From NCBI GenBank assembly GCA_004352715.1, contig SCFE01000077.1, positions 1,241,370 to 1,305,369 of the forward strand: a stretch of 64,000 bases of DNA, read 5' to 3'. Position numbers and translations under genes: made by a program. A model generated the notes under the pieces. That model worked only from the letters and a program-made list of their open reading frames with translations, did no database searches and was not told the DNA's origin. The stretch's first letter is position 1; every line of letters begins with the position of its first letter. This stretch comes from Hofstenia miamia (Eukaryota > Xenacoelomorpha > Acoela). Shown one piece after another: positions 1 through 12,171 of this stretch.

Positions 1-4
1 TAGC

Positions 5-571
5 ATGATGAACAGGATAATTAGTTCATCTCTGCCGAGATTATTGAGAGGAGCTAATAATTTAGTTTTGCTTAACTCCTCTTCAGGTAACGCAATGAGC
101 GAAGTAGCGTTAAGAGTGGCAAGCACAGCGCGCTCGCAAGGACCGACTGCTTACGGTGAAAGCATGAGTAATTATGAAGAAAACGCAGATGAAATGTTAA
201 CAAAGCTCAATTCAATCAATCAAAGCATCAAATTCACAATAGAAAAAGAGGAAAATAGCAATTTTAATTTCTTAAATGTTAAAATAATGAGGGATTCAAT
301 ATCATTTATAATAGGAATATAGACGAAACCATCAGATACCAGCCTATTCCTTAATTTTGATTCAAATTGTCCAAGATCTTTTAAAATATCCTTAATTAAA
401 AGATTTATACATAGGATATTCGATATTGCAAGCTTTTATGACAGCATAAATCAAGAAATGGTCAAATTGAAGGCAGACATGAAAAACAATGAATATCCAA
501 ACAATATTATTGATAAATATATCAAAGAAGCAATTACAGAAATAGTCACGAATGACAAAGAAGTATTCACA
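5..571 (+). pseudogene. Penelope-like element reverse transcriptase C-terminal fragment
   Basis: From about position 170 the reading frame carries the pattern typical of the downstream part of Penelope-like RTs: LNSINQSIKFTIEKE, then FNFLNVKI, then (after a TAG at 320-322 that replaces the usual Y of a YRK motif) TKPSDTSLFLNFDSNCPRS and a basic helix-rich stretch ending at TAA 569-571. The frame is otherwise open across the TAG, so this is one coding remnant with an in-frame stop. Weak similarity continues in another frame to about 660. The catalytic RT motifs would lie upstream, outside the window. The first ~50 codons (5-160) are Ser/Arg/Leu-rich and resemble a mitochondrial presequence rather than RT; I do not recognise them and they may be a separate exon or random sequence. 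Family assignment is from motif memory, not alignment. Confidence 0.6.
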
Positions 572-659
572 TAACTTTGAGAATGCATTTAAAATCCAAT
601 ATCGAGGAATGCATACAACAAATCTAATACATCAAATGAGAAAGTAAGATTTGTTTCCA

Positions 660-1630
660 AGATCAATAAACTTAATGCAAAGCTTGGCCTTAAATCAACA
701 ACTAGCATATCGGATATTGCGGTCGGCAACTAAGCAGAAGAACAAATGAACATAACACTAATTGAACCATTTCAGAACACCTAAAAACTTGTGGAGTAAG
801 TTAGGATATAAAAATGTTAAAGAATACTGATGCAAAATATCGTGATCACTAAAAGCATTCTAATTAGATCATTTCAACCAAGTCTAAATACGAAAGAAGA
901 TTGTATACATAAACTATTGTTACTAACAATTAAGATTTAGCGAAATAAATAATTATTATAAAGACAATTAAATTTAGAGGGAATTATTTGTAAAAAACTG
1001 ATGACTAAAAAACAATGGCACTCGGTTAAAAATCTCAGCTTAGGCCCAGAAACAAGAGGAAGAAAAATGGTTTATTCTGAGGTTGCTTTAACAATATATT
1101 ACATACTAATAGCAACTCTGAAAGCGTCAAAATTACAAAAAACATAACAAATTAAAATATTGCGCTCTTGGGCTATGACGTTTTAATTTTTGTTAATTAA
1201 ATAATCCAGGTTATACAATTTAAAATCCCTCTAATTGAGCTCAATTATTTCTTTTCTAGAATTATAGAAATATCGTTTGACACTAGTTTAAAATATTTTA
1301 AATTTATTCAGTAGCTTTAACTATAGGTATTATGATGACATTAAATTTTCACAACTGAGTTCTTACAACGAATTGGTTTCATATTTCGAGTGCGTGTGCT
1401 TAATTGGGGCAATTTACCGAGGTTAGGAAAAATTATCTTACAGTAGTTATTAATATTGCTTACGATCCTATACAATGTTGTTTATGCATTTATATGAATT
1501 AAGCATTGAGGATTTAAAACGTTTTTACTTATAAATAACAGAATAGTTGTTCTTTAACCATTTCGCCTGTGCATGAATTTTCTTAAGGAAATTTTCATTC
1601 ACATCCGTATAAAGTCTAATACTAAAAATG
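660..1630. other. No gene recognised (AT-rich decayed sequence)
   Basis: No long reading frame, no RNA gene and no clear repeat. It may contain further decayed Penelope-like 3' sequence near its left edge, but I cannot support that beyond about position 660. Confidence 0.5.
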
Positions 1631-1639
1631 ACTTAAGAC

Positions 1640-2560
1640 TATAGCATGTATCAATTGAATTTTAGCTTTTGTGGGGAGCTGCTGCGATATGTTGCTGAGA
1701 GCTTTAATTGAAATAGCCATTCTTTAAAGGTTTAAATGACGATATTAAATTGATTTTGAAAAGTTAGCAATTAATCAAATGTAATTCCCAAGCATTTAAA
1801 ATTTAACTTATGCTGAGAACAATTTTTTGAATTAGCTTTTGATTTTATTATATACAATTGCGTTTTGGTAGGATTAACACGCAATTTTAGTGAGGCAACA
1901 TAGTGAGATACTTGAGTACAATACTTTGATTGCATTTTCGGTAGTTTTATTTGAATAAGTTAAGATCATCATCAGCGTTTTGAATAACATGAAAATTAGT
2001 GTAATTACTTAAGTCATTAACATATATGTTAAAAAGCAATGGTACTAAAATTGTTCCTTATGGAACACCTCATTTGATTTCAATCCAATTTGAATAAGTT
2101 TCACTAAGTTTAACTCGTTGTTTTCAACTACTTAAATAATTAGATAAAAAGCCAGAAAATTCCTATTGCTTAAGTTTTGTTAGTAAAATATCATAGAATC
2201 AAACGCTCTAGAAAGATCTAGACTGCATTTTTTAGTAACACATAATAAAGCATCGTTATTAGAAATGCCTTTGCGAAAACAATATTGAGTGTTAGAGTAA
2301 AAATTATATTTATTTATGTGCTCAATAATTTGATAAGCATCATTTATAGAAATTTACTTACGAAAACCATATCGATTTTGAGAGTAAATATTATGTTTAC
2401 ATACATTTGATTTAATAGAAGTCTTTCAAAAATCTTATCAATTGGCGATGTAATAGAAATACGGCATTGTTCAAACAATCTTTTGGGTTATCTCTTTTAA
2501 ATAATAGAGTAATATTTGTCAATTTTAATTGGTTAGGAAAAGTCGAATGTCTAATGCACG
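1640..2560 (-). pseudogene. Decayed non-LTR (LINE) reverse transcriptase
   Basis: Read on the minus strand, three RT landmarks occur in the correct order. LDLSRAFDS (about 2190-2225) is the RT 'DLSKAFD' box. GVP-stop-GTILVPLLFNIYVND (2010-2069) is the 'GVPQGSILGPLLF.IYINDL' box with the Q codon mutated to a stop. ADDD (1965-1976) replaces the catalytic F/YADD box. Frames shift between motifs and stops are common, so it is dead. The motif spelling suits the CR1/Jockey group of APE-type LINEs; the clade is inferred. Neither the endonuclease domain nor a clear 3' tail was found. Confidence 0.7.
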
Positions 2561-2662
2561 CGTTTTTTTATCATGTATCAAAGTGGCTCAGATATTAAGT
2601 CTGAAGCAATTTTTTGCTACTAGGGAGAATCATAGAGGGACCACAAGATTTGTTCTTTAAAG

Positions 2663-2665
<3 letters not shown>

Positions 2666-2703
<38 letters not shown>
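2666..2703. repeat. (TA)n microsatellite
   Basis: About 19 uninterrupted TA units, lying about 160 bp downstream of the stop codon of the SLC26A11-like gene. Confidence 0.95.
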
Positions 2704-2706
<3 letters not shown>

Positions 2707-2866
2707 GGATTTGTATCCAGCGCCTTTTTGATGGAAAGCCAGAATAATTGATTTTATCCAAAAATTTTTGCATTGCGCATTTGGAGTAGGCGTCTAGTTT
2801 CTTATCTATGAGTTTCAGGTCTCAATGATAAATGTCTCTTAAATGACGTAAATAAATATTATGATT

Positions 2867-4741
2867 TTAATTAATTAATGCATTTCTTTCTAAAATTTCA
2901 TCGTTATTCACGTCATATTCCGACATGATTACAAGTTTTTCAGCTGAAGTCGCATGCAAGGAATATGCAGATTCCAACATTTTTCGTACACGTAGAGATG
3001 CATTGAGCCAAACAACATTGTGTTTCTGCTTCTTAATTCTTAGATATACATCAACCAAAGCTTCACTACTGCTGAAGTCCAGCATCCAAAATTTGTTTAA
3101 ATCAAAAACAAATGTAAGCCGGGTCTGTTTTCCTTGGTGAGAACAGAGTATATTTTCTATGTAATCAATGCAGCTGTCAATGGCTGGAAAAAGAAAACCA
3201 TTTCCAAATTTAATTACAACATTATTCTTGATAAACTTATGAGACATTCTTAAATTCGCCAACGGAGCAATCAACACAATTAAAGAAAATATAGTTCCAA
3301 GAACAAATCCATATTCAATGCCAATTGTTAAACATAAAACAAAAGTTATAATTACTACTAAAATATCAATTTTTCTAACTTTCCAAATCCTAGGATAAAT
3401 TTCGTAGTCAAAATTGAAAATGACAGCTGAAATTATTACGGCAGCCAGAGAAGCCTTTGGAATGTATTGAAAAGCAGGTGCTAAAACTAAGAGTGACAAA
3501 ATTACTACTATTGCTGCGAACAACCCATTTAATGGCGTGGCAACCTTGCACTGAGAATTAACAGCTGTTCGTGTAAAGCTTGCTGCTGCAGGATATGATG
3601 CAAAAAACGACGTAACCACATTACTTACACCAACTGCAATAAATTCTTGAGTACTATCAATCCTGTAGTTATTTTTACTAGCAAATGACTTGGCTATCGC
3701 CATATTTTCAATAACCCCTATTAATGGTATAACAAATATTCCCAAGCCAATGTGCTGCATCATCTCCACTGTTGAAATTGTAACATTTCTTGATGGGTCC
3801 GAAATATGATTTACAGGATTTTCAAAGCGAGGCAATCCTTGAGGCACTGGACTTACTTGATTAAATAGACCATGCCCATCTAAATGTAGTACGTAGACAA
3901 ATATAGATGCAACGATTACTACAAGGGCACTTCTGGCTGTGCAAATTAGCCAGAGAGTTTTTCTGATTGCTTTCCATAAAAACGTTTTGTTTTTTGCATT
4001 GAACTTGTATTTGCCAAGTTCTCTAAGAAGCAATAAAACAATTATGCATGCCAATCCTAAAATTAAATCAGGCAAGTGAGTTTCTTTGATTCTTTTAGCT
4101 ATTTCAATTAATTGAACTACAAATCCTCGTGGAATGTTCTTAATGCCTAATAGATTTTTCAACTGAGCACCTGCAATAATTAAGGAGGCAGCAGAAACAA
4201 AGCCGCTCACAACAGGGTGTGAGACGAAGTTTATCAAATTTGCCATTTGTAAAATGCCCATTAGTACTTGAACAATGCCGCATAAAAAACACGACATTAT
4301 TGCATATTGTGGATATGTAGTGTTAGTATACGCTGCTATTAAAAGAGACATGAATGCTGTTGGTCCCATAGTAACATCCTTTGATGTCCCTAAAAAGATG
4401 TATACAAGGGTTGGTATAAAAGATGAATAAAGGCCATATTTTTCCGGCAAGTCAGCAATCAATGCATTTGCCATCCCTTGTGGTATAGAAATCATGCCAA
4501 CTGTTAAACCTAAAAATAATTTTTATTTAAAGCATTCAGAGGGAAAACATTACCTGCAATTATGTCTTTTTGCAGCATTAAAAAATTGTAATTTCTGATC
4601 CATGTAAGGAAAGGAAGACGGGCATTAAGTCGGCATAACGACGAAACCTTCCTATGCAATGATGTTTGAAACTTAGAATGTGTCAATTCTTCTGGAACTT
4701 CATTTTGGATAAATTCCTTAACCTCTAATATTGTATTCTGG
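2867..4741 (-). CDS. SLC26A11: SLC26/SulP anion transporter, SLC26A11-like (last two exons; 5' end not found)
   Basis: Multi-pass plasma-membrane anion (sulfate/chloride-type) transporter. Exons: 4741-4554 and 4509-2867, separated by a 44-nt GT-AG intron (4553-4510); the splice restores DIIAGLTVGMISIPQGMANA, the hallmark SulP segment at the start of the first transmembrane helix. The upstream exon encodes the N-terminal cytosolic part ending RLPFLTWIRNYNFLMLQKD. Then follow GLYSSFIP and LGTSKDVTMGPTAFMSL, which fit the SLC26A11 subgroup best, and about 12 hydrophobic segments. From about residue 421 of the main exon to the end is a STAS domain with the LDFSSSEAL loop. The stop is TAA at 2867-2869. 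Exon 4741 begins in phase 1 after an acceptor AG at 4742-4743, so at least one more 5' exon is expected beyond 4745 and was not identified. No stops or frameshifts; it looks functional. Orthology to A11 specifically is inference. Confidence 0.9.
4510..4553 (-). other. 44-nt GT-AG intron of the SLC26A11-like gene
   Basis: On the minus strand the donor is GCAG|GTAATG and the acceptor ATTTTTAG|GTTTAAC. Removing it joins the phase-1 exon ends into a conserved SulP segment (IIAGLTVG), which is strong evidence that it is a real intron. The length fits the short introns of compact invertebrate genomes. Confidence 0.85.
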
Positions 4742-4744
4742 CTA

Positions 4745-5600
4745 AAATAAATTTACTTAAGTATCTTAACAACAACAAGCAACAAAAAAGCATTCTATTG
4801 CATATAAATACTTCATTCTATAGTTTTACTGCTATAAAAATATTTCCTTGAGAACTGAAATATAAATGGTAATCAATTTCCGAAGAATTCAATTTATCAG
4901 GTTTAGATTTTATTTGCAACAAGCGTTTCTTTGTTTTTTAATAGCACAATAGGGCCTTCCACCGCTTATACATACATATGCAAATTATATAAAAAAATAT
5001 TAATGATTACGGCCTATCTGTACACCAACGAAACATTGATATGAGTAGTCAGTATATCCTTATATTTTTACCTTTTATGCACTGAAGCTACGTGTACCAA
5101 ATAATTGTAGTAAAAAGCTTTCAACTTTTTTAAGACAATAGTAACTCCAGTTCCTTTAAAATTTAAGTTTCTATTATTGCTATTCCATAGAATAGAATCG
5201 TTGCACGTTCGATTACGCAAATTTGACCTTCACCACCGTGAAGTACTTTGTAATAGATAAGACTTTTGAACTCTTCGTGGTCGATGTTCACGAAATTGAT
5301 ATCAAAAATTGTTAATATCATAGGCTGAGGATGTAATCTGTACAATTGAGGTCTTTGTACCACTCGCAATGTAATAGTAAATTTGCTTTATGCTTTAGAA
5401 TCAATATTCTACTGCCGTTTTTTTGTTAATTGATTTACATCTTCAAAAGAGATTGTGAAGAAGTTCAAGTGAAGGGGTTAGCTAAACCGACTAATGAAAT
5501 CGATATTACTGACAAGATTACATTCTTGTTTTTGTTGGTACTTTACTAAATAGCTAAATATTTTAATTTCCAACATTATATTCAGAAAGCCTTTGCAAGA
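4745..5600. other. Upstream/intronic sequence of the SLC26A11-like gene; no exon recognised
   Basis: The missing 5' exon or exons of the transporter should lie here or further right. A 68-codon minus-strand frame at 5163-5369 looks moderately protein-like, but it has no recognisable motif and I cannot connect it by splice sites. Confidence 0.4.
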
Positions 5601-5679
5601 CAGCCTGAGTTATAGTTGGCTGCAAAAAAATGAGACTAGAAAAAAGGCATATTACTTTTGAACTACTGAACGTAACAAC

Positions 5680-6430
5680 TCAAGAAAGGTACGATTTTNA
5701 TTGCAAAAACTGGATATTATTTTCAGAAAACCAATTTTTTGTCTTTGCTGACGTGTGCGGGGTTGCTCCGTCCTGTTGGAGTATCCATCCATCATCATAT
5801 AAAGCATCAGCATAAGGCATAAATTCAGCTATAATTTGGCAATATCTTTGACTGTCGATTGTGGCTTTTCCGTCTAAAATTTTCAAATAAAACCCACGAT
5901 AGGAAAGTGCTCCCCAAACCATAATTTTTTGGTCGAACTTTGGAACCGCTTTTGTTGGTCTTGGACATTTCTTTGACGACCACACTTGTACTTTGTTTCT
6001 GTGCAGTTGAAATACGCACTCATCAGTTATCCAAACATCTTCAAAAGTGTAGTCTTTCCATTCTTTCACGAAATTTAATCTTTTTTCTTGATGTTCTTTT
6101 GTAATCAGAAGTCGATTTTTTCTGCCAATTTTTGTAACTCCACTTTTTTCAGTGTTCTCTGAACTGTGGTTTCATGCACAGAGATGTCGGCTTCAGTTTG
6201 AAGTCGGTTTGCAATTTTTTTCCCAGAAATATAGGGATTTTTGAGAGCAATTGCGACTATTTTCTTAATGAATTTTCCAAGAATTTTTCGAGGGCAATTG
6301 AATCGCGAGATCGAAAAAATTCAACTTTCAATGGTAAACTGGCGTACGCAAGGCGGCATGGTGGAATGTCCCTCATCAGGTTTTCAAAATGGATTTTGAT
6401 TAGATATAAATATAAAAATTTTCTGTAAAC
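5680..6430 (-). pseudogene. Tc1-like transposase remnant (IS630/Tc1/mariner superfamily)
   Basis: Minus-strand reading gives a paired-type helix-turn-helix region (about 6270-6120: ALKNPYISGKKIANRLQTE, then VHETTVQRTLKKV). After a frameshift near 6120 comes the DDE catalytic part: HQEKRLNFVKEW, VWITDECVF (first catalytic Asp), IMVWGALSYRG, and WILQQDGATPHTSA (second Asp). The frame then runs NWFSENNIQFLQ into an ambiguous base at 5699 and stops, so the third acidic residue with the usual SPDLNPIEN context is missing. Because the break coincides exactly with a single N, part of the truncation may come from the assembly. No terminal inverted repeats were paired. Confidence 0.85.
5699..5699. other. 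Single-N contig join
   Basis: An isolated ambiguous base at which transposase homology ends abruptly. Three other isolated Ns occur at 24907, 25299 and 61226; the pair near 25 kb certainly marks a faulty join. Confidence 0.6.
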
Positions 6431-6539
6431 AGTTTAAAATATTTTTAAAATAAAGGTGCTAAATGCATTTTTCGGGTTTATTTTTGAGTATTTTTCAAAA
6501 TTTCGCGTAGCTTCGTCACGATTTTAGTCCAACAATTTT

Positions 6540-7707
6540 TCATCAACATGTCCTTTCCTAATTTGATAGTCGCTTAGATCTATATCATGCACACTGATAC
6601 ATAAATTAAGTGATAATATATTAATAGAAGCTCTATACAGTTATCTTATAACGACAATTCTACAAAACGAAAAATTGATGTTTAACAATATTTTCTAATC
6701 ACTGTTAATCATACGCACTCGCTTCCGCCAAGGGAAGTTTAACTGATATTGTATAATTGTTAACAGTGTGTGATTCAACTTTCGAAATGCATTTAGTCAA
6801 AATTCCGGTTATAGAAAAGTGCTTGACGTGTGCTTATTCATATAGTATAATGAACAAACGTAGTTTCAGTGCATCTAACGACGCATTCTGTTCACATTAT
6901 ATCTATCGAATTATACTCTCGTATCTAAAACTCATATGCGTGTTTGAATTTTGGTATTTTCTAAAGTTCAAGCATAATTTTCTTTCAAATGCCTTAGTCC
7001 AATCATATCCCATTGAGTCTAAAACAGGGGTGTGCAATAGTATTTGTATGACGACAACCGAAAAATTTTGAGTACATGGAAGGACAGATTGTCACTCATT
7101 TTGTTGCACACTCTCACAATAATCACACATGTCTCCATATGTACACACAAGCAAATTAAAATGCAATATATATATATATATATATGGACATATATTTTTT
7201 TTATCAATTTTTACATTGAAGACGCAATCAAATACAATATCCCAGAATTAAAAGTGGTATAATTCATAATGAAATGCCAAAAGGTTTCTGCCTCATGGAT
7301 ATTTTTCAAATTCTATTTACGGCACATAGAAATAATGTTCATCTTGCATTTGATTACTCTAATTCCATATTTCAAAATAAGTTCAAGGTAATTCATTACA
7401 AATTGATACCAAATAAAAACAATTTATAAAGTAAATTATTGATCAAAAATTTAAAGCAAAGTGTTATTCAAGCCAAAGTTTCCCCACCACTAGATTTTGA
7501 TATTGTATTCTAGAATAATATTTATTAACTATCTTAGTTCGATGTTCCATTGTTTTTTGGAATTCAATATTTCAGATTAGTCTATGACTGGGTCACTGGG
7601 AGGCGTAAATCCCAAAAAAATTATAAAATCATAAAATTTTATTAAAATAATATTCATTTTTGATTTTCACCTTTTTCCAAATGGAGTTCAAGTGAGGCAA
7701 CTTGGCC
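6540..7707. other. No gene recognised; contains a short (TA)n tract near 7167-7186
   Basis: AT-rich, only short frames, and no recognisable protein or RNA feature. Confidence 0.5.
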
Positions 7708-7715
7708 ATAGTTAT

Positions 7716-8087
7716 CAGAGTTCTCAAACCCGGGTGTCGGTCCAATTTCGACCAATTTCGGATCTCGGGTAGGGGTTCGGGTCCTTAGGAACGGTTCAAA
7801 ATCAATATTCTCAATATTCGTAAATTTAAATATTTGTTTGTTTGTTTGTTTGTTTACATTGGATATATAATTTTAGGTCAATTTCAAACTGTTTAGCAAG
7901 TTCAAAAAAAATCGGTCTTTTTTAAGTGTGTTCTATACAATTTCCGTATGGCTTTAGAAAACAATCTGGTTGCGTTCGGGTCCAATTTCGAAAAGGGTTG
8001 CGCTTGGTCAGATTCAGGTCGGATCCAATAAGACCGTGGATGTTACTTGTCGGGCTTCGAGTCCAATAGGCAGACCCGATGAGAACT
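7716..8087. mobile_element. Putative hAT-type non-autonomous element (MITE), 372 bp
   Basis: The left end CAGAGTTCTCAAACCCGGGT pairs imperfectly with the right end (reverse complement AGTTCTCATCGGGTC). The flanks ATAGTTAT (7708-7715) and ATAGTTAC (8088-8095) look like an 8-bp target duplication with one mismatch. Inside are subterminal TTCGGGTCC-type repeats on both sides and a (TTTG)n microsatellite near 7830-7856. GC content is higher than in the flanks. The 8-bp duplication and CAG-type end suggest the hAT superfamily; the right end lacks the last three expected bases, so the call is tentative. Confidence 0.5.
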
Positions 8088-8095
8088 ATAGTTAC

Positions 8096-11000
8096 TAGCG
8101 CTCATAATAAAGTGTGGAGAGCAGGAAGTTTCAAATCTTTTTTTTTCTACTTATTAAATGTAACAATCACTGAAAATTTGATGTGTGTTCGAATGAATGG
8201 GAAATTGACTTTACTACATGTTCTACATAGTAATTTTTGTGTATATGGTCATATGAATACAATTATTAAAGAAACAATACTTATATATTCATATCTATTC
8301 AAGAATAACTATTTTATTTATTATTAAATTTCGTTAACAGAATGACTTCTGTTTACTAATTTATAAACGATGCAATGTAGCTTTGAATGAATTGCAAATC
8401 CTTTCAAACAATTAAAATGGTAACAGAACATTTAGTTTTGTGGAGTTAGTTTTAGATCATAAGCCACCAACAATTTGAAAGTGCTGAAAATAAAATATTT
8501 ACCTCATTTTGAAGTTTACAAATAATATGATGCATTATCAATGCGTAAATATTTGGCAATGGTTATAATTGTAACGCTTGTCAGAAAATGCATCAATTAT
8601 ATTGAGCAAGTGTCAGCATGAACTTTTTCAACATTAATGTTCAAATATTCCAAAATAATTTCATATATTTGCTAAATTTATGTCATTTTAAATGACATTG
8701 CAATGTCTTAGAAGTAAATGTTATCTACTTGGTGTTTAAGTCGAGCACAAAATTGCCGATTTCAAGATAAACGGCCGAGTCCGTGTACAGTCTTTATATT
8801 TGGGTTTATATTTGATCGTTCAAGAGCTTTCCTGATTTAACTGATGTAAGCAATCACTCCCCTCCCTATTTATCAGCGTATTATTTATATGCGAAAATGA
8901 TCAATTTATTGGTGAAACCAACAACAGATCAGTTTGCAAAAGTTTTGATATTTAGTGTGCTATAAAATATGAATGTTTAAACAACTTTCAACACTTTATA
9001 CAGCTAAGAAAAAAAGCATTCATATTCGTGCATAGTATTTAAAAAAATATTCAAATGTCGCATTATGAAATTGTAGAAATGAAGGTGGTCAAAAGTTAAC
9101 TTATTGCTTAGTACATAAATTATTATTAATAAGCAATTCAACTTAACAAAAGAACATGTTTTACATATATTTTTCTATTTGTAAATTATTGATTATCAAA
9201 TATGCCCATACATATACACATAAATACATAAATTTTGTCTCAGATAATGGCCGGTGTATTTCAAATATTAGATAATGGCAAGTTTACTAATCCATAACTA
9301 TGTAATTTTTATCAAAACATACAATTTTTAAGTCAGTAAAACTACAAATTAAAATGCGACACTTGAGGCAAGCTTCCTAATTTGCAATAATGCCCAAAAG
9401 TACAAATGTGCCAATAGGAGAATTTTTTGGCATTTTTATAAAAATGGACCTAAGGGGGCCGAATTGGCATTAATTTTAATGAGTCGGGCCGTATTTGGGC
9501 TGGGCTTTAAGTTTCCTAGGCCGAGCGTCTGGTATGCCGTGTCCCAAGTTCGAATCATTTTACCCCGTAAATTACTGATAGTTCAGTGATTATGCAAAAT
9601 AGTGAAAAATATTTTTGAATTTCATTTTTCAATAACCTTCGAAATTTTATAAATTGATCATTTTTACGGAAAATAACGAAAATTCAATAAATTATATAAT
9701 TAAAAATGATGGATTCGTAGTTTTCGGGATTTTTTGCAAAATTAATATCTTGGCTCTGAGCTCCATTATTTAATAACCAATTCCACATTTAGTAGAAGAC
9801 CACAAGAAAAAGAGTAGTAAATTTAAGGATGTATGTGATGAATTACATCAATTTAAAACAACGTCTCCTTGTTTTACTTATATGTAAATATGAGTTACTT
9901 AACGAAGCACATGTAAGTGGAAACTCAGCATTAATCTTGTCTATTCTATCGTAATTTATACTAATAAAGCGCTTTGAATTTTAAGGTGAAAATCTAGCAA
10001 CCCTATGGGTTGGGCTTTTTCACATTTTTAAGACGTGATATTGAGTGGGTTGGTTAATAATTACAAAATTTGCGTAGTTCCGATCTGCTTAACTATTATG
10101 CATTTAACTAGCGCATATATTGTATATGAGAATTTTCAATATCATATAATATATTGGTTGTTAAAATATTATATGATCACAACTTTACATTCATTTGACT
10201 TAGGTTTTCTGTTAAAATTCCTAAATATAGTTTTTATTGGGTTTGTTCAGTTTTGAAAATACTATTTAGGTTGGAATGAATCAGAAAAACATGACCCGCC
10301 TGCAACACTGACGCATTGAAAAAAAAATAAGTATAATGTATGTACATTATTTTAGTATTTTATTAATAATTTATGTTTTTGAAAAAACATTTATTTAATA
10401 TACTTTAATTTTTTTTAAAATTGACATGGAGCATGGATTTAGCTCATTTTAATATATGCTTAAAGTTTAAGGTAGAAATTAGTACATGCATATATTTTGC
10501 AAAACTTTGTAGTTATATGCATACAAACTGACGACTATTGTGACTGAATTTTGTCAAATACCAGCAACATAGGTCTGCATTTTTAGTGTATTAATTATGA
10601 GTATTGCAATATATGTTAATTTAATCATGAACTTCTTAAAAAATAGACTGCAGTGTGTAATATTAAACAGTAAAATCAAGTTATATATATATATATATAT
10701 ATATTTATATTTCTTCTTACAATACAAATATTAGATCATGCGTTTAAAATATTTTCCACTTTTAGACAATTTGATAGTGACACAAATCAATCCTTTATTA
10801 TCGTTTTTTATTATATTATTTTTGTCTTCTAGTAAATATTCATCATCTGATGATGCAAATAATATTATGAAGATATTGTAACTTTTATTTTAAAATATAA
10901 ATGAAAATTTTTTGATAAAAACAAATATTGTATTGAATTAAATTACAAATATTAGTATTCAAGCTGTATTCACACATACATAATTATAGGCTTTATTTTA

Positions 11001-11243
11001 TATTTCATTTTGCTGACTTCCTCCTAGAATTAAGCCGATTGAGCATTTGTTTAGTACTATTAAAATACTTTTATATTTAGTTGCACACATACATACCAAA
11101 TTACATATAATAAACAAAACAATTACCAAGCCGGTTGAAATTTTTAATGTTTTCCGAATGCTATATCCGAAAAAAATGGGATTTACGGACAATAAATTTC
11201 CTAATACTTTTTGAAATAAGATGATTGCGAAAAATATGAATCA
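8096..11243. other. No gene recognised
   Basis: AT-rich noncoding DNA with normal CpG content. It holds a (TA)n tract near 10682-10704. Reading frames here are short, with no recognisable domain. Confidence 0.5.
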
Positions 11244-11251
11244 GTTATTGC

Positions 11252-11596
11252 CAGGGTTGGAATCTTTTAACAGGACCTGTTTAAACATGTTTTAAACACT
11301 GTTTGAAACAACTTTTTTTTAAATGTTTTTTTCAAACGTATATAGAACTTTATGGCTTTATAGAAAGTTTGGTAAATAATTTTTGGGTTTCAAAACCCAT
11401 TTACTACTGAAAAAATAGAAAAACATGCGTTTTGTTTACGTGTATGAAACGAAAAATGAATCCTGATAACACGTTCGCTATATATGTTTTTTTTCAGGTG
11501 AGTCTGTCTAAAATCCAAAAAAAACAATGTTTTAAAGCTTAATACATTTAAGAGCTTAAACCGTTTTTTGTAAAAAAAACTCTTCTGCCAACCCGG
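11252..11596. mobile_element. Putative hAT-type non-autonomous element, 345 bp
   Basis: The ends are CAGGGTTGG (left) and CCAACCCGG (right), inverted with one mismatch; CAGGGTTGG-like ends are classic for hAT elements. The flanks GTTATTGC (11244-11251) and GTTGTTGT (11597-11604) match at 6 of 8 positions, consistent with a decayed 8-bp target duplication. The interior is rich in TTTAAAC/GTTTAAA motifs. There is no coding capacity. Confidence 0.5.
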
Positions 11597-12171
11597 GTTG
11601 TTGTAATGTTAAATCAATCCGTTTATATATAATATATTTGAAAAAATTCTTCTAAGACGTTCGATAGATAGTCTATCTTCGTCAGTAAAATGGTGTTAAT
11701 ATTTCAAAAAGCTAAGTTTAATATAAGATACATTATATATATATATATATATATATGCAAGTGTGCATTTACAGGCAAAATAGAGCTATATTAGAGCTCA
11801 AAATAAGCGCAAAATGTTACTTGGGATAACGAAGAAGCTTTATTATATAGACCTTTGAGTATTTTTTGATGAGAATCCGTCACAGCTGTGCTTGTTGGAC
11901 ATTTAGATGGCATGGAAAAGCTGTTGATAGTGCATGCTTCTTTATGAAGCTTTGAAGAAAGATTGAGTGTTTGTACACAGATCTTCTATCATAGAGCCTT
12001 TTTACATATATAAGCAAATTTTTCTATAGCAACTAGTTTAAATATTTTAGATGTATTTGAAAACTATATTGTTATAAGTTCAATTTGCTTCAAAATGGTG
12101 TAATATTAGAGATTTTCTTGAATTAGACTACACCACATTAAGTCTCCAATGCCTGAGAATAAAATAAGGAT

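Noticed and set aside
5163-5369. 68-codon minus-strand frame as a 5' exon of the SLC26A11-like gene
   Set aside because: Composition is protein-like, but there is no motif of the SLC26 N-terminus and no splice donor giving the phase-1 end that the next exon requires.
7170-7185. Repeated Tyr-Ile peptide in a short frame
   Set aside because: Translation of a (TA)n microsatellite, not a protein.
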